Shown one piece after another: positions 1 to 5,519 of a DNA stretch of 5,519 nt. This DNA comes from Methylococcales bacterium (GTDB lineage: Bacteria; Pseudomonadota; Gammaproteobacteria; Methylococcales; Methylomonadaceae). Positions within the stretch are counted from its first letter, which is position 1; each line of letters opens with the position of its first letter. Position numbers and translations under genes: made by a program. The stretch is taken from contig JAGLBU010000036.1 in NCBI GenBank assembly GCA_023146575.1, forward strand, positions 1-5,519, given 5' to 3'. The notes below the pieces were generated by a model. That model did no database searches, was not told the origin of the DNA, and saw only the letters and a program-made list of their open reading frames with translations.

Positions 1-86
1 ACTTTTTCATGCACCTTATTCTCTGCACTGTAAGCCACACTTAAGGGCAAACAACACAAAGCAAAGACTAAATATTTAACTTTCAT
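1..86 (-). CDS. N-terminus of an exported protein of unknown function (partial)
   Basis: Reading leftwards from an ATG at 86, the frame stays open to the window edge and gives 28 complete codons. The product begins MKVKYLVFALCCLPLSVAYS, followed by AENKVHEK. This is a typical Sec signal peptide: two lysines in the first four residues, a hydrophobic core at about residues 5-17, and a signal peptidase I site that fits best after Ser20 (A-Y-S before A). The paired cysteines at 11-12 do not form a lipobox, so a lipoprotein is less likely. A GAGGA ribosome binding site lies 4 bases before the ATG, which strongly supports this start. The mature protein would be periplasmic or secreted. The rest lies outside the window, so no function can be given. 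It is transcribed divergently from cyoE. Confidence 0.75.
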   Translation of the reverse strand, partial: MKVKYLVFALCCLPLSVAYSAENKVHEK

Positions 87-90
87 AAGT

Positions 91-95
91 TCCTC
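91..95 (-). promoter_or_regulatory. Ribosome binding site of the exported-protein gene
   Basis: On the minus strand GAGGA stands 4 bases before the ATG at 86. It is one of the few strong Shine-Dalgarno matches in the window, and it decides the start of a coding region too short to be obvious otherwise. Confidence 0.65.
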
Positions 96-134
96 AATAA
101 TAAAAATGATAGAGACATCGACTATTTCAATAAT

Positions 135-162
135 GAATCGTTCCCTGTATTCTATACGATTC
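135..162. repeat. Inverted repeat GAATCG-N16-CGATTC in the divergent region before cyoE
   Basis: GAATCG at 135-140 is matched exactly by its reverse complement CGATTC at 157-162, with 16 bases between. The repeat sits 22-49 bases before the cyoE start, inside the 97-base region shared by the two divergent genes, where promoters and operators are expected. It could be a binding site for a dimeric regulator or a small leader hairpin. A six-base arm can also arise by chance, and I recognise no named operator. Confidence 0.35.
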
Positions 163-183
163 TCCTAGGTTATTTGAAATTCA

Positions 184-1095
184 ATGACACATAACAACAA
201 CGTTCTTTCTTGGAAAAATTATTTAGAACTGTGTAAACCGAAAGTGGTTGCACTGATTATTTTTACAGCGGTCGTTGGAATGCTATTAGCCGTTGATGGA
301 ATGCCTCCACTCATGCCTTTACTCTATGCAACCATAGGAATTGGATTGGCAGCGGCCTCAGCGGCGGCGATTAATCATTATATTGATCGCCAGTCGGATG
401 CCAAAATGACACGCACCAAAAACCGACCACTGCCACAGGGAAATTTATCCGCCAAAAATGTGATTGTTTTTGCGCTAATTATTGGCATAATTGCCATGTT
501 AATATTAGCCTTTATGGTCAACTTATTAACCGCTTTTTTGACTTTTTTATCGTTGATTGGTTATGCGATTGTTTACACGGTTTATTTAAAACGCATGACC
601 CCGCAAAATATTGTTATTGGAGGGGCGGCAGGGGCGGCACCACCCGTATTAGGTTGGTGTGCAATGACAGGGGAAGTCCACCCATTTTCATTATTATTAT
701 TCTTGATTGTTTTCATTTGGACACCACCGCATTTTTGGGCATTAGCGATTGCACGGCGTAAAGAATACGCCAAAATTTCCATTCCTATGTTACCTGTCAC
801 TCACGGTGTAGAATTCACACGTTTGCAAATTTTACTTTATACTATCTTATTGTTTTTAGTCACCTTATTACCCTATTTAACGGGCATGAGTCATCTTATT
901 TATTTATTCACCGCCCTCCCCTTAGGCTTAGTGTTTTTATATTTTGCCATGCTAATGATGAAACGAAAAGATGATAAAACCGCTATGCAAACCTTTGGTT
1001 TTTCAATCCTCTATTTAATGCTGATTTTTGCCGCACTCCTAATTGACCATTACATTCCACTCAATATTGAGAATATTATCGCGTTGTTTACTTAA
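184..1095 (+). CDS. cyoE: Protoheme IX farnesyltransferase (heme o synthase)
   Basis: This inner-membrane enzyme transfers a farnesyl group to the 2-vinyl group of heme b, making heme o for heme-copper terminal oxidases (and heme a, if a heme A synthase is present). The 303 residues match the family's usual length, and about nine hydrophobic segments are visible. Family motifs are clear: N64-HYIDRQSD-72, the first Asp-rich prenyl-diphosphate/Mg site; TKNRPLP at 78-84; a second conserved loop near KRMTPQN (136-142) followed by GGAAGAAPPVLGW; and PPHFWALAIARRKEY at 181-195. The NH(Y)xxDR and NRPLP forms resemble CyoE/CtaB proteins of aerobic proteobacteria. The start is the first ATG in frame and gives a normal N-terminus, but the only purine-rich stretch (TAGG, 166-169) lies 14 bases upstream, so the ribosome binding site is weak. 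No oxidase subunit genes are seen in the window. The gene is convergent with ubiA. Confidence 0.95.
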   Translation: MTHNNNVLSWKNYLELCKPKVVALIIFTAVVGMLLAVDGMPPLMPLLYATIGIGLAAASAAAINHYIDRQSDAKMTRTKNRPLPQGNLSAKNVIVFALIIGIIAMLILAFMVNLLTAFLTFLSLIGYAIVYTVYLKRMTPQNIVIGGAAGAAPPVLGWCAMTGEVHPFSLLLFLIVFIWTPPHFWALAIARRKEYAKISIPMLPVTHGVEFTRLQILLYTILLFLVTLLPYLTGMSHLIYLFTALPLGLVFLYFAMLMMKRKDDKTAMQTFGFSILYLMLIFAALLIDHYIPLNIENIIALFT

Positions 1096-1116
1096 AATTT
1101 TTTAAGGTTTTTTAAT
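1091..1116 (+). terminator. Possible weak terminator after cyoE
   Basis: CTTAAA (1091-1096) can pair with TTTAAG (1101-1106) around a four-base loop. After GT-rich bases comes a T run (1108-1113) ending TTTAA. The stem overlaps the cyoE stop codon and is entirely A/T apart from one closing C-G pair. It has the form of an intrinsic terminator but would be weak, and chance in AT-rich DNA is a real alternative. Confidence 0.25.
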
Positions 1117-1122
1117 ATTAAC

Positions 1123-1430
1123 TGAGACCTTTGCACAAAAACCACTTGTAACCAGTGATTTTATAGGATAATAGAAGCATCATAAGAAAGGACATAAAAA
1201 TGGCTTGAAAAAACACAAAGCAAGACACACTTGCCGATGCTTTATTGATTGAACATGATTCAATTAAAGAGCTTGATAGTATTCATGCGCTCGTAGACTG
1301 GCACGCCATTGAACAGATTGTACAAGACATTCACAGCTATAAAGCGGGTGAGCGAGCCTATCACCCAGTGATGATGTTTAAATGCCTACTTGTCAAGTCC
1401 CGATAGCGACTACGTCCCATGGGCTTTAGC
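1123..1430 (+). mobile_element. Remnant of an IS5-family insertion sequence (left end only)
   Basis: The stretch opens with TGAGACCTTTGCACAAAA (1123-1140), closely resembling the GAGACCTTTGCA terminal repeat common in one branch of IS5-family elements. About 60 bases later a transposase reading frame begins with its own good ribosome binding site (AAAGGA at 1187-1192). Only the first 70 or so codons can be followed. No matching right-end repeat (GTGCAAAGGTCTCA or similar) appears before ubiA, so most of the element is missing. The right boundary given here is approximate. The IS5 assignment rests on remembered end sequence and protein similarity, not on a database search. Confidence 0.7.
1200..1406 (+). 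pseudogene. Broken, truncated IS5-family transposase (N-terminal part)
   Basis: From ATG 1200 the frame reads M-A-W, a TGA stop (1206-1208), then KNTKQDTLADALLIEHDSIK, then ELDSIHALVDWHAIEQIVQD, then IHSYKAGERAYHPVMMFKCL and LVKSR before a TAG at 1404-1406. The D-W-x-x-I-E, GERAYxPVMMFKCLL pattern is the N-terminal domain of IS5-type transposases. An intact relative would have an arginine or similar at codon 3 and would continue after MMFKCLL with something like a QSWY-x-LSD segment. Here that part reads KSR-stop-RLRPMGF, suggesting further decay past 1406. The DDE catalytic domain, normally 200 or more further residues, is absent. The copy cannot make transposase. Conservation between the two stops suggests the loss is fairly recent. 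Confidence 0.8.
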
Positions 1431-1491
1431 TTAAAAGGAATGATTGAGCCGTAGCAAAACGTGCACCCCATAATGCTCATAAGCGCTCTTT
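1407..1491. other. Unassigned sequence between the IS remnant and the ubiA stop
   Basis: I find no convincing gene or terminator here. The first 25 or so bases may be a degraded continuation of the transposase frame (RLRPMGF). The rest, including a GTGCAC palindrome (1461-1466) and an AGCGCT palindrome (1482-1487), matches nothing I recognise on either strand. Minus-strand reading gives only short frames. No intrinsic terminator is visible for the hldE-ubiA transcript within these bases. Confidence 0.4.
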
Positions 1492-2358
1492 TTACCAAAA
1501 ATTTATCATTAGTCCCACAAAAATAACCATCCCGACATAATTATTATTCAAAAAAGCCTGAAAACAATGGTCTTTTTGTCGATGAAAAATCAAGGTTTGT
1601 TGATAGATAAATAAGGCGGCAGTGGCTAACAATCCTAGGTAATAAAAAAAACCCAGCATTTGAAGTTGCCCAATGATGATTAATAAGGTCAACATTATCA
1701 GTTGCAATGCCCCAATGATTTCACGATCTCTATCGCCAAATAAAATAGCGGTGGATTTAACCCCAATTTTAAGATCATCGTCTTTATCGACCATAGCATA
1801 CATGGTGTCATAAATAATTGCCCACAGTGCTACGGCTAAAAACATTAACCATGCAACCAAAGGAATAGTATTGATTTGTGCCGCAAACGCCATTGGAATT
1901 GCCCAGCCAAAGGCAATGCCTAAATAAGCTTGTGGTAAATGGGTATAACGCTTGGTAAAAGGATAACTGGCAATTAAAAACGCGGCAATAAAGGATAATA
2001 AAATCGTCATCCCATTTAAGAATAAAACCGATGCAAAGGCGATACCAATCAGAACAGCAAATAATTTTAAGGCTTCTTTCGGGCTGACTTTACCTGCGGC
2101 AATTGGGCGTTGTTGGGTGCGTTCAACATGAGGGTCAAAATCACGGTCGGCATAATCATTAATCACACAGCCTGCGGCACGGGTGAGAACGACCCCAAGG
2201 CAAATAACCGTTAGGACTAATAAATTGGGCTGGCCATCACTGGCAATCCATAATGCCCACAACGCTGGCCATAATAAAATTAAAATCCCAATGGGTTTGT
2301 CAAAACGCATTAACAGCCAATATTGTTGGCAACGGTCTAAAAAGTATACTTTAGTCAT
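1492..2358 (-). CDS. ubiA: 4-hydroxybenzoate polyprenyltransferase
   Basis: This integral membrane enzyme joins a polyprenyl diphosphate to the 3-position of 4-hydroxybenzoate, the first membrane step of ubiquinone synthesis. From the ATG at 2358 the protein has 288 residues, near the 290 of the E. coli enzyme. Both Asp-rich prenyl-diphosphate/Mg motifs are present: N67-DYADRDFD-75 in the first loop and Y183[12 protein letters not shown]195 in the second. Other family landmarks are the RxDKPIG start (18-24) and the GW(A)IPMAF segment (151-158). Several hydrophobic helices are evident. A GTG nine bases earlier (2367) would add three residues, but it lies inside the AAGGTGA ribosome binding site of the ATG, so I prefer the ATG. 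The first 8 bases overlap the end of hldE, implying co-transcription and coupled translation. It is convergent with cyoE, a member of the same prenyltransferase superfamily. Confidence 0.94.
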   Translation of the reverse strand: MTKVYFLDRCQQYWLLMRFDKPIGILILLWPALWALWIASDGQPNLLVLTVICLGVVLTRAAGCVINDYADRDFDPHVERTQQRPIAAGKVSPKEALKLFAVLIGIAFASVLFLNGMTILLSFIAAFLIASYPFTKRYTHLPQAYLGIAFGWAIPMAFAAQINTIPLVAWLMFLAVALWAIIYDTMYAMVDKDDDLKIGVKSTAILFGDRDREIIGALQLIMLTLLIIIGQLQMLGFFYYLGLLATAALFIYQQTLIFHRQKDHCFQAFLNNNYVGMVIFVGLMINFW

Positions 2359-3781
2359 GGGGTTCACCTTTAATGGTCTTGATGATGTTGGTCGTGGAAT
2401 GCCCTGCTACAAAATTTAATACCTGTACGTCGCCGCCATTTTCAAGCACTTCTTGATGACCTGCAATGCTGGTAATATCGGTATAATCGCCGCCTTTGAC
2501 TAAAATATCAGGCAATAAAGTAGCAATCATTTTTTGAGGAGTTTCTTCACTAAAAGGCAGTACCCAATCGACACATTCGAGGGCGGCTAACATTTCCATG
2601 CGTTGATTTAAGTTATTAATCGGGCGAGTTTCACCTTTTAATTTTTTAACCGATTCATCGGTATTCACCAAAATGACTAATCGTTGCCCTAAGGCTTTGG
2701 CTTGTTTTAAATAGGTGATATGGCCTAAATGCAAAATATCAAAACAACCATTGGTGAGGACGATTTTTTCGCCTTTTTTCTGTGCATGTTGAATTTCATT
2801 TAAGATTTCAGTTAATGTTCCGACACCTTGATGATGGGCGCGTTTTGCGACTAAAGCCTCTTCAAGTTCTTCAATTGAAACGGTTGCCGTGCCTAATTTT
2901 CCGATCACACAGCCAGCGGCAATATTAGCTAAGGTGGTAGCCGTTTCTAAGGTCGTTTGGGCGGCTAAACTAGCGGCTAATAATGAAATAACACTATCTC
3001 CTGCCCCCGTGACATCAAACACTTCTTGTGCTTGAGTCGGTAAATGTAACGGTGGAGATTGTTGCGTTAATAATGTCATCCCTTGTTCACCCCGAGTAAT
3101 TAATAGCGCTTCTAAATGTAATTTTTTTAAAAGTGGCATGCCTTTTTTAACAATATCATCACTGTCTTGACAATGTCCGACAATGGCTTCAAATTCGGTT
3201 AAATTAGGGGTTAAAAGAGTGGCGTATTGATAACGGTAAAAATCCACGCCTTTAGGATCAATCAACACAGGTTTATTCATTTTTCGGGCTAATTGAATCA
3301 TTTTTTCAATATTACGCAAGGTGCCTTTGCCATAATCGGACAAAACCACCACCTGAGCGTGGGCTAATTGTTGTTGATAACTTTCTAACAAAGCGCTTTC
3401 ATTAAAATTTTTAAATTTAGCTTCAAAATCGACTCGAATAAGCTGTTGATGATGGCTGGTGATGCGTAATTTAGTAATCGTTGGTGCATTTTTAATCGTT
3501 TGAAAAACACAGTTAACCCCGACCGATTGCAATAAATTTTGTAAGGTGTTGGCGGCAGTATCGTTTCCAACCAAGCCTAGTAAAGCGACTTTTGCCCCCA
3601 GTTGGGCAATATTTAACGCCACGTTACCTGCCCCTCCCGCACGATGTTCTTCATTATTAACCTGAACCACAGGCACGGGGGCTTCTGGGGAGATGCGTGT
3701 TGATGTGCCATGCCAATAACGATCAAGCATTAAATCCCCGACAACAAGGACGTGTGCAGAAGAATAATCAGGTAGTTTCAT
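2351..3781 (-). CDS. hldE: Bifunctional D-glycero-beta-D-manno-heptose 7-phosphate kinase / heptose 1-phosphate adenylyltransferase
   Basis: This cytoplasmic enzyme carries out two steps of ADP-heptose synthesis for the lipopolysaccharide inner core: phosphorylation at C1 and, after a separate phosphatase, transfer of AMP from ATP. The 476 residues match E. coli HldE (477). The N-terminal PfkB/ribokinase-type domain (about 1-320) shows [48 protein letters not shown] and DVTGAGD, with the expected catalytic base at Asp262. The C-terminal nucleotidyltransferase domain (about 340-476) shows [12 protein letters not shown], with HLGH at 351-354, then VKGGDYT and [11 protein letters not shown]. The start is ATG 3781. 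A TTG 20 codons upstream keeps the frame open but adds a phenylalanine-rich stretch with no family counterpart. No good ribosome binding site precedes ATG 3781. The gene leads a minus-strand unit with ubiA. Confidence 0.96.
   Translation of the reverse strand: MKLPDYSSAHVLVVGDLMLDRYWHGTSTRISPEAPVPVVQVNNEEHRAGGAGNVALNIAQLGAKVALLGLVGNDTAANTLQNLLQSVGVNCVFQTIKNAPTITKLRITSHHQQLIRVDFEAKFKNFNESALLESYQQQLAHAQVVVLSDYGKGTLRNIEKMIQLARKMNKPVLIDPKGVDFYRYQYATLLTPNLTEFEAIVGHCQDSDDIVKKGMPLLKKLHLEALLITRGEQGMTLLTQQSPPLHLPTQAQEVFDVTGAGDSVISLLAASLAAQTTLETATTLANIAAGCVIGKLGTATVSIEELEEALVAKRAHHQGVGTLTEILNEIQHAQKKGEKIVLTNGCFDILHLGHITYLKQAKALGQRLVILVNTDESVKKLKGETRPINNLNQRMEMLAALECVDWVLPFSEETPQKMIATLLPDILVKGGDYTDITSIAGHQEVLENGGDVQVLNFVAGHSTTNIIKTIKGEPHD
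2364..2370 (-). promoter_or_regulatory. Ribosome binding site of ubiA, inside hldE
   Basis: The minus strand reads AAGGTGA, then 5 bases, then ATG at 2358. This strong Shine-Dalgarno match lies inside the last codons of hldE. It decides the ubiA start in favour of ATG 2358 over GTG 2367, because the GTG is part of the binding site itself. Confidence 0.7.
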
Positions 3782-3862
3782 GAAAAATAAAAAGGTGTCA
3801 AAAATGAACTTAAATCTAAAGGGAAAGTAGCCTAAAAGCAAGTGAAAATAAAAACCTATTTT

Positions 3863-3891
3863 TGGACAGATAAAGAAAGCTAAGCTATAAC
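3863..3891 (+). promoter_or_regulatory. Candidate sigma-70 promoter for pabC-mltG
   Basis: TGGACA (3863-3868) and TATAAC (3886-3891) each match five of six bases of the -35 and -10 consensus and are separated by exactly 17 bases. Transcription would start near 3898, leaving an untranslated leader of about 50 bases before the pabC ATG. It lies in the 165-base divergent region between hldE and pabC. No equally good promoter was found facing hldE; the best was TTGCTT-17-TAGATT on the minus strand, which is weak. Confidence 0.5.
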
Positions 3892-3946
3892 AATTAGTGG
3901 TATCCTTATCAGCAAATAATTACGCGGCAGGTTTTTTAAAACGTTT

Positions 3947-4768
3947 ATGATACTCGTCAATGGAAAACCACAGACTCAGATCGACATCAGCGATCGAGGG
4001 CTTCAGTATGGCGATGGCTTATTTGAAACTATTGAGGTTTTAAATGGGCATTTGGTTTTTTTAGAACAACATTTACAACGACTTGCACTCGGTTGTCAGC
4101 GATTATTATTCCCCTCTTTAGCAATTAAAATCCTTAAAAAAGAAGCGTTATCTCTGGTCAAAAATGTCTCCAGAGGAGTTTTAAAAATAATTATTACACG
4201 AGGGTCTGGCGGTCGTGGTTATCGACAACCTCAAGCCATTAACGCTACCCGTATTATATCCTTACATCCCTATCCAGATTACCCAGATTGTTTTCAAAAA
4301 AAGGGCATTAAGACTCGATTTTGTCAGCAACGATTATCACATAACCCCATGCTGGCAGGTATTAAACACCTTAACCGTTTAGAACAAGTCTTAGCCCGTG
4401 CGGAATGGGAGGATGATGCGTTTCAAGAGGGCATCATGCTTGATTATGATGACCATGTGATTGAAGGCACGATGAGTAATATTTTTTTTGTTCGCAATCA
4501 CAAACTCTATACGCCCTCTTTAACTCAAGCGGGTATCGCAGGTATAATGCGCGACTTTATTCTTAAGGCAGCACAAAAAATAGGTATAACCACTGAGATA
4601 GGGATTTTTAACCCAGAGGATTTATTAAAGGCCGATGAACTCTTTATCAGCAATTCAATGATCGGTATTTGTCCCATTAAAACCTTAGAAAAACATCTAT
4701 TTAACCAAAACACCCTCACCCATCCATTACAACAGCAACTTAAACAGTATAAGCTACAATTTTTATGA
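3947..4768 (+). CDS. pabC: Aminodeoxychorismate lyase (4-amino-4-deoxychorismate lyase)
   Basis: This cytoplasmic PLP enzyme splits 4-amino-4-deoxychorismate into 4-aminobenzoate and pyruvate, supplying folate synthesis. At 273 residues it is close to E. coli PabC (269) and is a fold-type IV PLP protein. Visible motifs are ISDRGLQYGDGLFET (14-28), RGSGGRGY (85-92), the PLP-lysine segment LAGIKHLNRLEQ with the Schiff-base lysine at 140, EGTMSNIFF (173-181) beside the cofactor, and QAGIAGIMRDF. The KHLNRLEQ and RGSGGRGY forms favour PabC over the related branched-chain or D-amino acid aminotransferases. The start gives a family-typical N-terminus (MILVNGKPQTQIDISDRG), but no clear ribosome binding site is seen. 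Its TGA overlaps the mltG ATG as ATGA, and this pairing is conserved in gammaproteobacteria, which reinforces the call. Confidence 0.94.
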   Translation: MILVNGKPQTQIDISDRGLQYGDGLFETIEVLNGHLVFLEQHLQRLALGCQRLLFPSLAIKILKKEALSLVKNVSRGVLKIIITRGSGGRGYRQPQAINATRIISLHPYPDYPDCFQKKGIKTRFCQQRLSHNPMLAGIKHLNRLEQVLARAEWEDDAFQEGIMLDYDDHVIEGTMSNIFFVRNHKLYTPSLTQAGIAGIMRDFILKAAQKIGITTEIGIFNPEDLLKADELFISNSMIGICPIKTLEKHLFNQNTLTHPLQQQLKQYKLQFL

Positions 4769-5519
4769 AAATTTTCCTTAATATTCTTGCTTTTTTATTA
4801 TTTACATTAGGTGCAATCGCTGTTTTAGGCTGGGCTTCGTATAAAAAAGAAGTTTCACGACCTGTGACGACGGAAAAACAACTTTTTATCGTCAACAAAG
4901 GCGATACCGTCAATAACATCATTTACAATTTAAAAAGCCAAAAAATAGATATTGAGTTATTTTGGTTTAAATTCATGGGCTACAATCATAAAGTTATTAA
5001 ATCCTTAAAAGCAGGGGAATACGAGTTAAAGTCAGGGATGACAACGCCGCAATTGTTATTATTACTTGCCTCAGGAAAATCCAGACAATATTCGATTACC
5101 TTTCCAGAAGGATGGTCATTTAAGCAAATACTTAAAAAAATCTCAACGACGAAAGGTTTAAAACAAACCCTTGCTGGAATAGATAATGAAACGTTGATGA
5201 AGCGCTTAAACTCTGATTTTAAACACCCCGAAGGGCTATTTTTCCCTGATACCTATTTTTTTAGTAAAAATGCCAGCGATTTTTCAATTTTGAAAAAATC
5301 CTATACAAAAATGCAAACGGTCTTAAAGCAACAATGGGCTAAAAAAGACATCAATTTACAAATAAGAACGCCGTATGAAACTTTGATTTTAGCCTCGATT
5401 ATTGAAAAAGAAACCGCCGTAGGCAGTGAGCGCACAATGATTTCAGGGGTGTTTAGTCGGCGTTTAAAAATAGGCATGTTATTGCAAACCGACCCTACGG
5501 TGATTTATGGCATGGGTGA
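4765..5519 (+). CDS. mltG: Endolytic murein transglycosylase MltG (partial, 3' end missing)
   Basis: This membrane-anchored enzyme cuts glycan strands of nascent peptidoglycan and is thought to set strand length as a terminator of synthesis. The frame is open from ATG 4765 to the window edge, giving 251 complete codons. A short cytoplasmic start and one membrane segment (about 3-23) precede a periplasmic region. A LysM-like part covers about 38-120 (VNKGDTVNNIIYNL, LKAGEYEL, TFPEGWSF). The catalytic YceG domain shows HPEGLFFPDTYFF (154-166), ASIIEKET (210-217), which carries the conserved catalytic glutamate, and RLKIGMLLQTDPTVIYGMG (233-251). E. coli MltG has about 340 residues, so roughly the last quarter lies beyond the window. 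The ATG shares bases with the pabC stop (ATGA) and has no separate ribosome binding site, so translation probably couples to pabC. In relatives tmk and holB often follow. Confidence 0.95.
   Translation, partial: MKIFLNILAFLLFTLGAIAVLGWASYKKEVSRPVTTEKQLFIVNKGDTVNNIIYNLKSQKIDIELFWFKFMGYNHKVIKSLKAGEYELKSGMTTPQLLLLLASGKSRQYSITFPEGWSFKQILKKISTTKGLKQTLAGIDNETLMKRLNSDFKHPEGLFFPDTYFFSKNASDFSILKKSYTKMQTVLKQQWAKKDINLQIRTPYETLILASIIEKETAVGSERTMISGVFSRRLKIGMLLQTDPTVIYGMG

Noticed and set aside
53..64. Twelve-base match AACACAAAGCAA shared with 1212-1223 in the IS remnant.
   Set aside because: One copy lies in a signal-peptide coding region and the other in the transposase; low-complexity AT-rich sequence and no extended similarity make chance the best reading.
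582..800. Open frame on the minus strand inside cyoE.
   Set aside because: It lies opposite conserved CyoE residues, has no ribosome site or recognisable protein features, and is a shadow of the real gene.
2359..2367. GTG at 2367 as the ubiA start.
   Set aside because: The GTG is part of the AAGGTGA ribosome binding site positioned five bases before ATG 2358.
2183..2419. Plus-strand open frame spanning the hldE-ubiA junction.
   Set aside because: It is antisense to the conserved UbiA N-terminus and the HldE C-terminus, with no family resemblance.
3385..3570. Second minus-strand frame inside hldE.
   Set aside because: It is out of frame with the HldE kinase domain, which is intact and conserved through the same bases.
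3795..3801. TTGACA on the minus strand just before hldE, resembling a -35 box.
   Set aside because: It lies only about 12 bases before the ATG, leaving no room for a -10 element and start site upstream of the gene.
3782..3841. Upstream extension of hldE from a TTG at 3841 (20 extra residues rich in phenylalanine).
   Set aside because: The added residues have no counterpart in the family, the codon is a rare start, and ATG 3781 gives the normal HldE N-terminus and length.
3931..3942. GTTTTTTAAAAC palindrome before pabC as a terminator or operator.
   Set aside because: The arms are separated by only two bases and are almost all A/T, so no stable hairpin is expected.
4525..4922. Two minus-strand open frames opposite pabC and the mltG start (4525-4719 and 4740-4922).
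   Set aside because: Both run antisense to well-conserved coding sequence and show no protein family features.

Overview
The window reads as chromosomal DNA from an AT-rich gammaproteobacterium (roughly 40% G+C by eye, with heavy use of TTA leucine codons). The case for this group rests on a fused two-domain HldE, the pabC-mltG gene pair with a 4-base overlap as in Escherichia coli and relatives, and a heme o synthase plus UbiA pointing to an aerobic respiratory chain with ubiquinone. The genus cannot be fixed from the sequence alone. A methane-oxidising or sulfur-oxidising gammaproteobacterium would fit, but that is a guess.

Layout from left to right. The first 86 bases are the minus-strand 5' end of an unidentified exported protein with a clear Sec signal peptide. 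It diverges from cyoE (184-1095, +), the heme o synthase, across a 97-base gap holding an inverted repeat. A 396-base intercistronic stretch follows, containing the decayed left end of an IS5-type insertion sequence with a broken transposase start. Next comes a minus-strand pair, hldE (2351-3781) and ubiA (1492-2358), overlapping by 8 bases, so ubiA converges on cyoE. hldE is divided from the plus-strand pair pabC (3947-4768) and mltG (4765 to the window edge) by a 165-base divergent intergenic region with a good sigma-70-like promoter facing pabC.

Functionally this is housekeeping. CyoE makes heme o for terminal oxidases. UbiA attaches the polyprenyl tail to 4-hydroxybenzoate for ubiquinone. 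HldE makes ADP-heptose for the lipopolysaccharide core. PabC makes 4-aminobenzoate for folate. MltG is the membrane-bound endolytic transglycosylase of peptidoglycan. CyoE and UbiA belong to the same membrane prenyltransferase superfamily and lie on either side of the IS scar.

I see no CRISPR array, tRNA, rRNA, phage or defence genes, and nothing I would call a new system. The points worth checking are the IS scar and the unassigned bases beside it, the tight hldE-ubiA coupling, the inverted repeats before cyoE, and the truncated exported protein at the left edge.
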